Source: Desulfuromonadales bacterium
Lineage (GTDB): Bacteria > Desulfobacterota > Desulfuromonadia > Desulfuromonadales > UBA2294
Length of the DNA stretch: 6,558 nt
Reading direction: 5' to 3'
Assembly (NCBI GenBank): GCA_030591795.1
Contig: JAUVAJ010000107.1
Coordinates: forward strand, 1 to 6,558
Below, piece after piece: positions 1-6,118 of the stretch. A program made the position numbers and the translations under genes. The notes beneath the pieces are model-generated. The model was not told the origin of the DNA and did not search any database. It saw nothing but the letters and a program-made list of their open reading frames with translations. Each line of letters starts with the position of its first letter. Position 1 is the first letter of the stretch.

Positions 1-166
1 CCTCTGGCTCAACCTCTGGCTCAACCTCTGGCTCAACCTCTGGCTCAACCTCTGGCTCAACCTCTGGCTCAACCTCTGGCTCAACCTCTGGCTCAACCTC
101 TGGCTCAACCTCTGGCTCAACCTCTGGTGCAACCTCTGGTGCAACCTCTGGTGCAACCTCTGGTGC
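1..166 (-). repeat. In-frame 12-bp tandem repeat encoding APEV/EPEV
   Basis: On the plus strand the unit CCTCTGGCTCAA is repeated ten times without any change from base 1 to 120. Four units of the variant CCTCTGGTGCAA follow, the last with one end change. On the coding (minus) strand the variant gives GCA CCA GAG GTT (APEV, four copies) and the main unit gives GAG CCA GAG GTT (EPEV, nine full copies plus a partial one at the edge). Because the unit is 12 bp, gain or loss of copies keeps the frame and only changes linker length. The lack of silent differences points to recent expansion by slippage or recombination (inference). The array continues past the window, so the copy number is unknown. 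Confidence 0.97.
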
Positions 167-1537
167 AGTGTGCGTACTCTCCAGTTGTTGCCGGAACGTT
201 TTTACGACCGTCTCGTCATAGTTGTCTGCCATGGTCTGTGGGTCGAGCACAAGAATGACGTTATTGTCGAGGATGTAACAACCGTTGATCAGGCCATCCG
301 GGTCGGCAAGTGGGAAGTTTCGGCGTTCAATGGATTCTAAAGTACGTTCACCGAGCAGACGATCTAGCAGGATCAGGCTTTCAAAGCCACCAGCTTTGAT
401 ATGTAGCAATTTTGCTTCAGCCGGTATTGTTTCCCGATCTTGAAAGTAAGGTGCGAAATCGAGAACCGGATGGATTTTCTCACCACTGCGTTGCATGCCG
501 ATAACCAGCGGGGTGTTGCCTGGAAACAAGGTAAGGTTGTTGATATCGAGTTCATTTTTAATGATACTTTTGGCAAACGCATAGCGGCTTCCCGCCATTT
601 CAAATTCAACCACTTGTCCGGGGCAGAGGCGATTAGCGCTGGGCCTTGAGGTTGTTGGCGGCGGAGTCAGTTGTTTACTGGTCAGTAGCTCTGCCGGGTT
701 GATTAATGGGATAAGCAGGTCGCCGACCTCGATCGCACGGTCCAGGCCGGGGCGCGACATTTGGGCTGGTATCTTTATGGTGCGTGATGCGTCCACCGCT
801 TTTGGTTGGCTGTTGGCATCGATCAACATGCCATAATCGCCCTTTGCCGTGTCACAGATAATAATATCTGATTTTTGTTCTGGTAATTCAAGGCCTAAAC
901 CAGGTGCGATGATTGGCACCAGACTATTATCCCGCAGGGTAACGCCGTACAAAAAGTCAGGCTGCCCAAAGAGCGGCGTGACGCTGTCTGTGGTGGCGAG
1001 TTTACTGAATGCACGCGCCGGTGCGGCCAGAAGATGAGTAGCGCAACTAAATGTGATCAGATTACGAGCTGCTATTGGCGGGAAAGTTTTGAAGCTACTG
1101 TTTACCTGTGCTGTGAATTCACCCTGGAGAAGATTCTGGAAAAGTTGTTTGAGGTCAATCAGAGGGAAAATCTTTTGGTTGATCTGAACATGCTCCCGGT
1201 AGAACGAAGTCGCAAGGTAGTCTGGAAATGGTTTTATTTGTTTATTGTCGATTTTGAACGGTTGTGGTGTGTCGTTGATGACAAAACCACCAAAATTTTG
1301 CCCCTTGTCTATCCAGAGTACCGTCTTATTGACATTTTTACACTCATCAGGAAGCCCACAACAGACTGAGAGGTGGGCCAGGGCAACGGTTCGACTGTCG
1401 GTTCTGATCAGACCGGCGACATAGTCAGGGCTGAACGGCGGCAGGAACAACGAGGGCGCTTCCTGGATCTCGGTGATCGCGGAAGCATACGCGGCGACAG
1501 GGAATCCCTCTATTTGAAAAAGGATCAGTTTACGCAT
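1..1537 (-). CDS. Protein with three tandem CheW-like domains and an APEV/EPEV repeat track (C-terminal part beyond window)
   Basis: An open frame of 512 codons runs from ATG at 1537-1535 to the left edge without a stop, so the C-terminus is missing. A TGA two codons upstream fixes this ATG as the first possible start; only a weak GGAT-like ribosome binding site precedes it. The translation shows three divergent CheW-like units at about residues 3-137, 157-287 and 306-437. Each has the typical strand order, with PDYVAGLIRTDS, PDFLYGVTLRDN and PLVIGMQRSGEKIHPVLD at the equivalent loop, and each ends in a hydrophobic D/N-P or D-L strand (FPLIDLKQLF, LIPLINPAELL, VILVLDPQTMA). Residues 458-473 are four APEV units, followed by at least nine EPEV units. 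CheW domains are known to couple receptors to the kinase CheA in chemosensory arrays. A scaffold or adaptor role here is inference. No signal peptide or membrane segment is seen, so it is probably cytoplasmic. No cheA or receptor gene lies in the window. Confidence is high for the gene and good for the family. Confidence 0.88.
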   Translation of the reverse strand, partial: MRKLILFQIEGFPVAAYASAITEIQEAPSLFLPPFSPDYVAGLIRTDSRTVALAHLSVCCGLPDECKNVNKTVLWIDKGQNFGGFVINDTPQPFKIDNKQIKPFPDYLATSFYREHVQINQKIFPLIDLKQLFQNLLQGEFTAQVNSSFKTFPPIAARNLITFSCATHLLAAPARAFSKLATTDSVTPLFGQPDFLYGVTLRDNSLVPIIAPGLGLELPEQKSDIIICDTAKGDYGMLIDANSQPKAVDASRTIKIPAQMSRPGLDRAIEVGDLLIPLINPAELLTSKQLTPPPTTSRPSANRLCPGQVVEFEMAGSRYAFAKSIIKNELDINNLTLFPGNTPLVIGMQRSGEKIHPVLDFAPYFQDRETIPAEAKLLHIKAGGFESLILLDRLLGERTLESIERRNFPLADPDGLINGCYILDNNVILVLDPQTMADNYDETVVKTFRQQLESTHTAPEVAPEVAPEVAPEVEPEVEPEVEPEVEPEVEPEVEPEVEPEVEPEVEPEVEPE

Positions 1538-1770
1538 CGATCATTTATCCGTTCAGGTTTGCCGGTGAATAGATTTAGTCAATTACAGGTTCTGACAAAG
1601 ATAACAGGTTGGTGTCACGAGTGCGAACAGTTTTCTATTCTAGTTTCTGCCCGGAAACTGACCTTTTCCGCAATCTCGGCGTCAATCTGCACTTTTGATT
1701 GTTCGGCGTAAAGCACTACGCCTCCGCTCAAATGCTTGATTTCCTTGACCTTGTAAAAAATTGCTGGTTT

Positions 1771-1808
1771 CCAAAACAGAAAACAAACTCATCCAGTGTT
1801 TCCGGATG
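1771..1808 (-). terminator. Possible terminator after dinB
   Basis: Just beyond the dinB stop, CATCC (1790-1794) can pair with GGATG (1804-1808) around a 9-base loop. On the minus strand this is followed by a T-rich run (GTTTGTTTTCTGTTTT, 1771-1786). The stem is only five pairs, so this is a weak candidate whose position after the last gene of the dinB unit is its best support. Confidence 0.4.
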
Positions 1809-1812
1809 GACA

Positions 1813-3039
1813 CTATTCTACATCGACATAGCGGAGTCCTTCAGGTCGCCAGGCGGGTGAGATGACCTTGGCATTCTTCTGGTGGTCGAGGCTGCTACCG
1901 TAGGTGACGGAGAAACTGCCAAAACGCTCATTGACGGTGTCGACTGCTTCGGTCAACTGTTCGTATTTGCGTACTTCGGGGAAAAGGTGGTATTGGCTGC
2001 CGCGTTGGCGCAGGTTGCTGAGGCGGACGCCGAGCAGGCGAATCGGTTGTTCGAGGGCAAGCCGGTCGAGGATCGCAACGGCTGCATGGTAGATTTCATG
2101 ACTCTGGCTGAGGTGATCGTTGCCGGTCTCCTGTCTGCTGAAGGTTGTAAAATCACTGTAGCGTATAGTCAGGGTGACGGTGCGACCAGCGACATCGTAA
2201 CGCCGGGCCCGGCGACCGACCATCTCGGCCAGCCGCAACAGCCAGCGGCAGATAGCGTCGTGGCTGTCGATGTCGTGTGGCAGGGTGGTGCTGTGGCCGA
2301 CGGTTTTGACTTTTTCGTTGCCACTGGAAGGGGTGACTGGACTGTCATCGATACCGAGCCCCATTCGTTGCAATTTCTCACCGATGATGCCGAAGCGTTT
2401 TTTCAAGGTTTTGACCGGGAATCGACCGAGTTGACCGCAGGTGGTGATGCCGAGCAGGTTGAGTTGCTGTTGCGTGCGCGAGCCGATGCCGCAAAGCTCT
2501 TCGATCGGTAGTTTTTCCAGGGTTTCGCTAATCCGGTCAGGCGCGATAACGGTTAGTCCATCCGGTTTCTGCATGTCGGAGGCGAGCTTGGCCAGCAGCT
2601 TATTCGGGGCGATGCCGACCGAGCAGGTCAACCCATATTTCTGGTAGATATGTGCCTTGATCAGCATTGAGATACGTTTGGCTGAACCGAATATTTTCAG
2701 GCTGCCGGTGACATCGAGAAAGGCTTCATCGATGGAGAAGACCTCGACCGCCGGGGTGTAGTCACGAAAAACATTAATAATGCCGGTCGAGGTGTCGGTG
2801 TACTTGCGGTTGTTGCCGACCACCTGGATGAGTTGTGGACAGAGCTGTTTCGCCTCATAGACGGTCATGCCGGTCTTGACCCCGAAGGCGCGGGCTTCAT
2901 AGGAGCTGGTGGTGATGATCGTCCTGGCTCCGGAGCCGGTCACGGCGATCGGCTTGCCGCGCAAAGTCGGGTCAGACTGCTGCTCAACTGCGGCAAAGAA
3001 GGCGTTCATGTCGATATGTAGAATGGTGCGGACGCTCAT
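1813..3039 (-). CDS. dinB: DNA polymerase IV, Y-family translesion polymerase
   Basis: This 408-residue protein is a full-length DinB. It copies past damaged template bases with low fidelity and without proofreading, using the sliding clamp. The palm carries HIDMNAFFAAVEQ at 8-20, with metal ligand D10 and predicted steric-gate residue F15, and FSIDEAFLDVT at 101-111, with D104 and E105. CSVGIAPNKLLAKLASDMQKP at 139-159 is the next family block (20 of its residues are C139-K158). A helix-hairpin-helix segment follows at about 176-205 (LCGIGSRT), then the little-finger domain at about 245-345. QYHLF at 349-353 fits the clamp-binding consensus. A tail of about 55 residues follows, whereas the E. 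coli enzyme ends near its clamp motif. N12 stands where E. coli has an aspartate that is not one of the main metal ligands. The start overlaps the upstream small gene by ATGA, so translation is probably coupled. Its own ribosome binding site (AGGA, two bases from the ATG) is poorly placed. Family assignment is essentially certain. Confidence 0.97.
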   Translation of the reverse strand: MSVRTILHIDMNAFFAAVEQQSDPTLRGKPIAVTGSGARTIITTSSYEARAFGVKTGMTVYEAKQLCPQLIQVVGNNRKYTDTSTGIINVFRDYTPAVEVFSIDEAFLDVTGSLKIFGSAKRISMLIKAHIYQKYGLTCSVGIAPNKLLAKLASDMQKPDGLTVIAPDRISETLEKLPIEELCGIGSRTQQQLNLLGITTCGQLGRFPVKTLKKRFGIIGEKLQRMGLGIDDSPVTPSSGNEKVKTVGHSTTLPHDIDSHDAICRWLLRLAEMVGRRARRYDVAGRTVTLTIRYSDFTTFSRQETGNDHLSQSHEIYHAAVAILDRLALEQPIRLLGVRLSNLRQRGSQYHLFPEVRKYEQLTEAVDTVNERFGSFSVTYGSSLDHQKNAKVISPAWRPEGLRYVDVE

Positions 3040-3284
3040 TGTCCTGGCTCAACCCCGGACAGACTCCAGATCTGCTGGTCGGTATTGTAGATCAGCTCAA
3101 ACAGATCCTGACCATCACTGACGGCAAAGTGGAGCATTTTTGTGTCGCCCGACTGTTCCTGCCAGCGGTAGGTGATTTCGGTTACGCTGTATTTTTTGCG
3201 TTGCCAGTCGAACCAGACCGGACGGATTGCTCGTCCCGATTCGAAAATGGCCCCGACCCGTATGTCTGCGTTGAGGTGTTGCAT
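3036..3284 (-). CDS. Small protein coupled to DinB, DUF6504-like
   Basis: This 82-residue protein is encoded directly before dinB, and its TGA overlaps the dinB ATG (ATGA, 3036-3039), a strong sign of one operon and a shared task. The sequence contains RPVWFDWQRKKYSVTEITYRW at about 21-41 (P22, W24, F25 and W27 stand out), then LHFAVSDG at 51-58, LFELIYNT at 61-68 and W73. This order (P..F.W.g..Y.V.e....W, then hF.v..g...eL.y.....W) resembles the DUF6504 family, whose members sit next to Y-family polymerase genes in actinobacteria. The family link is from memory of the pattern and should be treated as probable, not proven. It predicts a small beta-rich domain without catalytic motifs, signal peptide or membrane segment. 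Function is unknown; a polymerase accessory role is inference from position. The start is ATG at 3284 with a weak GGA five bases upstream. Confidence 0.85.
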   Translation of the reverse strand: MQHLNADIRVGAIFESGRAIRPVWFDWQRKKYSVTEITYRWQEQSGDTKMLHFAVSDGQDLFELIYNTDQQIWSLSGVEPGQ

Positions 3285-3492
3285 TGAATTCCAGTAAAGA
3301 AGGTTTTTTTGGTTGTTACTTCAGCATGTCGGTGTTTGCATGTGGACTGCAGCCATTGCCTGCGTCCAACGTTGTCACTTAACTTCCCGCAAGTAACAGC
3401 TGTAGCCCATATGCTGTGCAGTTGGTAATATGACTGAATATTTTATTATCGTCATCATGGTTTTAGGGCCAGTCTCTTTTGTGACCGTTGGT

Positions 3493-4092
3493 TCAGTATT
3501 GCCGGAGCAGGCTGACCACCTTGCCGATGATGTGGATGTCGCTGTCCTTCGGGCCGACAAAGATCGGTTGCATCTTCGGGTTTTCCGGCTGCAGACGAAT
3601 CCGGTTGTCTTCCCGGAAGAAGCGTTTCAATGTCGCTTCGTCACCGATCAGAGCAACGACAATATCGCCGTTGTTGGCATCTGGTTGTGGTTTGATCAGA
3701 GCCAGATCGCCATCAAGGATGGCGGCGCCGATCATCGAATCGCCTTGGACACGCAGAAAAAAAGTGCCGCCGCGGGTCTCTTTCCGGCTGATGGCAATTT
3801 CGCCTTGAATGTCTTCGATAGCTGGTTGCAAGGCACCGGCCCGAACCGTGCCGACAATCGGCAGTTTCCCTTCTTCGGTTCGGGCTATGACACGAATACC
3901 CCGTGAGGAACCATCTTGTTTGCTTATAACACCCTTTTTTTTCAACGCCCGCAGGTGTTTGAGCACGCCGAGAGTGCCAGTGATATTCAAGGCAGCGGCA
4001 ATCTCACGCAATGTTGGCGGATAGCCATGTCGGTCAATATGTCGGTTGATACAGTCGAGCACCTGTTGTTGACGATTTGTGAGAGTATTCAT
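3493..4092 (-). CDS. lexA: SOS repressor LexA (autocleaving)
   Basis: This 199-residue protein represses the DNA damage response and is known to cleave itself when bound to RecA-ssDNA filaments. The N-terminal winged helix-turn-helix spans about 1-68 (LTNRQQQVLDCI, YPPTLREIAAAL, GSSRGIRV). The hinge holds the cleavage site A85-G86 (VRAGAL). The C-terminal protease domain has nucleophile S119 (QGDSMI) and general base K156 (EATLKR). Spacing and numbering agree closely with E. coli LexA (A84-G85, S119, K156). The frame opens further upstream to 4158, but the start is placed at the ATGATG pair (4095-4090), directly after AAGGAG. MNTLTNRQQQ then aligns with the E. coli N-terminus, and the longer version would run through the operator. 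The recognition region (ITGTLGVLKHLRAL) differs from the E. coli type, in line with the non-E. coli operator upstream. The gene precedes the small gene and dinB on the same strand after a 208-base gap. Confidence 0.97.
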   Translation of the reverse strand: MNTLTNRQQQVLDCINRHIDRHGYPPTLREIAAALNITGTLGVLKHLRALKKKGVISKQDGSSRGIRVIARTEEGKLPIVGTVRAGALQPAIEDIQGEIAISRKETRGGTFFLRVQGDSMIGAAILDGDLALIKPQPDANNGDIVVALIGDEATLKRFFREDNRIRLQPENPKMQPIFVGPKDSDIHIIGKVVSLLRQY

Positions 4093-4096
4093 CATT

Positions 4097-4102
4097 CTCC
4101 TT
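4097..4102 (-). promoter_or_regulatory. lexA: Ribosome binding site deciding the lexA start
   Basis: AAGGAG lies one base before the first and four bases before the second codon of an ATGATG pair. It supports a start at 4092 (or 4095) and not at the upstream ATG at 4158. Confidence 0.75.
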
Positions 4103-4134
4103 CCAGGTGACCAGCTCATCAACAGTCGCTTAAT

Positions 4135-4152
4135 GGTTGTCAAATGGTAACC
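4135..4152. promoter_or_regulatory. LexA operator in front of lexA
   Basis: GGTTGTCAAATGGTAACC matches GGTTN2CN4GN3ACC, the box reported for LexA of Geobacter sulfurreducens, at every fixed position. It overlaps the proposed -10 element of the lexA promoter, so bound LexA should block its own transcription. The box ends about 43 bases before the -35 of the divergent zinc-ribbon gene, so repression of that gene is less likely. Confidence 0.88.
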
Positions 4153-4178
4153 TAGCATTTATGGCTGATTTTTGTCAA
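4149..4178 (-). promoter_or_regulatory. lexA: lexA promoter
   Basis: On the minus strand a perfect -35 TTGACA (4173-4178) is followed after 18 bases by TAGGTT (4149-4154), which is preceded by TG plus one base (extended -10). The -10 is imperfect but lies inside the LexA box, as expected for an autoregulated gene. Confidence 0.65.
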
Positions 4179-4198
4179 GTGAGGTCGATGTCACCTTG
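4176..4198. repeat. Imperfect inverted repeat between the divergent lexA and zinc-ribbon promoters
   Basis: CAAGTGA (4176-4182) faces TCACCTTG (4191-4198) across eight bases; the arms match apart from one extra base. The repeat touches the -35 elements of both divergent promoters. It could be an operator for another regulator or chance; it does not match the LexA box. Confidence 0.35.
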
Positions 4199-4223
4199 CA
4201 GATATGAAATGAACCGGTATAAT
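4196..4223 (+). promoter_or_regulatory. Promoter of the zinc-ribbon gene
   Basis: TTGCAG (4196-4201) and a perfect TATAAT (4218-4223) are separated by 16 bases. Transcription would start near 4230, leaving a leader of about 30 bases. Confidence 0.75.
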
Positions 4224-4245
4224 TCCTATATAAGGTTGTTATTTC

Positions 4246-4253
4246 AAGGAGGT
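4246..4253 (+). promoter_or_regulatory. Strong ribosome binding site of the zinc-ribbon gene
   Basis: AAGGAGGT is fully complementary to the 16S rRNA tail and lies six bases before ATG at 4260. It rules out the earlier in-frame ATG at 4137, which lies upstream of the promoter and inside the LexA box. Confidence 0.9.
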
Positions 4254-4259
4254 GCGGCG

Positions 4260-4562
4260 ATGACAGACAAATGGGATGAACGGAAAAAGGCGCTGGAAAA
4301 CCAGTATTTTTATAATCTGGAAAAGGAACTGGTCGAAAAGATAAAAGAAGATACTCAGGAGAAACTGATTCACAAGTATTGTCGTGGTCGTTGCCCCAAG
4401 TGTGGCGATAAGATCGAGGCACTTGAGTTTCGCGGGGTGCCGATGGATCAATGCCCGGGTTGTAAAGGTATCTGGCTTGGCCCTAATGACCTGCAGTTAC
4501 TGTCCGAAAAAGATCACCGGACATGGTTTGATAAGTGGTTTCATGCAGAAGAGGGGAGTTGA
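4260..4562 (+). CDS. Small zinc-ribbon protein, zf-TFIIB type
   Basis: This 100-residue protein has two parts. Residues 1-40 are highly charged and predicted helical, possibly a short coiled coil (ERKKALENQYFYNLEKELVE and onward). Residues 44-81 form a zinc ribbon with CPKC at 45-48 and CPGC at 65-68, followed by KGIWLGPNDLQLL. This fits the bacterial zf-TFIIB pattern of two Cys pairs with a G-I-W-L-x-x-x-E/D-L tail. A structural zinc ion bound by the four cysteines is expected. The role of such stand-alone proteins is not known; nucleic-acid or protein binding is only a guess. The final residues (about 84-100) are charged, with aromatic WFDKWF at 89-94. The gene is divergent from lexA, has its own strong promoter and converges with eno at a shared terminator, so it appears to be a single-gene unit. 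Confidence 0.9.
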   Translation: MTDKWDERKKALENQYFYNLEKELVEKIKEDTQEKLIHKYCRGRCPKCGDKIEALEFRGVPMDQCPGCKGIWLGPNDLQLLSEKDHRTWFDKWFHAEEGS

Positions 4563-4600
4563 ACTATCGTCTGTTGTGACGTTTTATAAGTATTAAAAAT

Positions 4601-4633
4601 ATAAAAGCCCGCTCAATTTGAGCGGGCTTTTAT
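4601..4633. terminator. Bidirectional terminator between the zinc-ribbon gene and eno
   Basis: A nearly uninterrupted 16-bp inverted repeat pairs 4601-4616 with 4618-4633; its GC core is AGCCCGCTCA/TGAGCGGGCT. It has A-runs on the left and T-runs on the right (TTTTATGTTTTT on the plus strand, TTTTATATTTTTAAT on the minus). It can stop transcription of both converging genes. Confidence 0.95.
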
Positions 4634-4653
4634 GTTTTTACGGATGTCCGTAA

Positions 4654-5955
<1,302 letters not shown>

Positions 5956-5999
5956 CTACATATAAAGTACGGGGTAAATTGCTAGCTGAAAACGGCTCA

Positions 6000-6027
6000 T
6001 TTATATCACAACATAAGCAAATTGGAA
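6000..6027 (-). promoter_or_regulatory. eno: Candidate eno promoter (extended -10)
   Basis: On the minus strand TGATATAAA (6000-6008) is an extended -10, with a poor -35 TTCCAA (6022-6027) sixteen bases upstream. Transcription would start near 5993, giving a leader of about 50 bases. Confidence 0.5.
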
Positions 6028-6055
6028 GCCTTTTCCTGTCAGCTTTTGAAACGGA

Positions 6056-6084
6056 TTGATTTTGTCTTGCTTCAATGGTATTTT
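6056..6084 (+). promoter_or_regulatory. Candidate phoH promoter (extended -10)
   Basis: TTGATT (6056-6061) and TATTTT (6079-6084) are 17 bases apart, with TGG before the -10 (extended form). The start site would lie near 6091, about 28 bases before the TTG start codon. The promoter is back-to-back with that of eno. Confidence 0.6.
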
Positions 6085-6106
6085 TACGAACATTTTCAAG
6101 GAAGTG

Positions 6107-6111
6107 AAGGA
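6107..6111 (+). promoter_or_regulatory. Ribosome binding site deciding the TTG start of phoH
   Basis: AAGGA lies seven bases before TTG at 6119. A TGA in the same frame directly before this TTG excludes any upstream start, and the first in-frame ATG falls just before the Walker A motif, too late to be the start. Confidence 0.75.
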
Positions 6112-6118
6112 CGTCTGA

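Noticed and set aside
1..168. CRISPR array
   Set aside because: The 12-bp units are directly adjacent with no spacers and are in frame with a coding sequence; this is a coding minisatellite.
1545..1570. CACCGGCAAACC-like string before the CheW-like gene, reminiscent of the start of a GEMM (cyclic di-GMP) riboswitch
   Set aside because: Too close to the start codon to hold the aptamer, and the later conserved blocks are absent.
440..1711. Several plus-strand open frames of 60-110 codons across this stretch
   Set aside because: They lie opposite the continuous 512-codon CheW-like frame, lack ribosome binding sites and give low-complexity or unlikely proteins.
1615..1788. Minus-strand open frame of 57 codons between dinB and the CheW-like gene with a protein-like stretch (VVLYAEQSKVQIDAEIAEKV)
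   Set aside because: No ATG in the frame, no ribosome binding site before a possible TTG or GTG, and no recognisable family. It may be a remnant, but a gene cannot be supported.
1882..2511. 209-codon plus-strand frame opposite dinB
   Set aside because: It is an antisense shadow of a well-conserved dinB coding sequence; no start signals and no family match.
3375..3470. Short minus-strand frame (27 codons from an ATG near 3456) after lexA
   Set aside because: No ribosome binding site and no recognisable sequence; random expectation for a gap of this size.
4093..4158. N-terminally extended LexA starting at 4158
   Set aside because: The extra 22 residues do not align with LexA, and the start would lie upstream of the operator and -10 element; the ribosome binding site favours 4092/4095.
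4137..4259. N-terminal extension of the zinc-ribbon protein from ATG at 4137
   Set aside because: This start lies inside the LexA box and upstream of the gene's own promoter; AAGGAGGT points to 4260.
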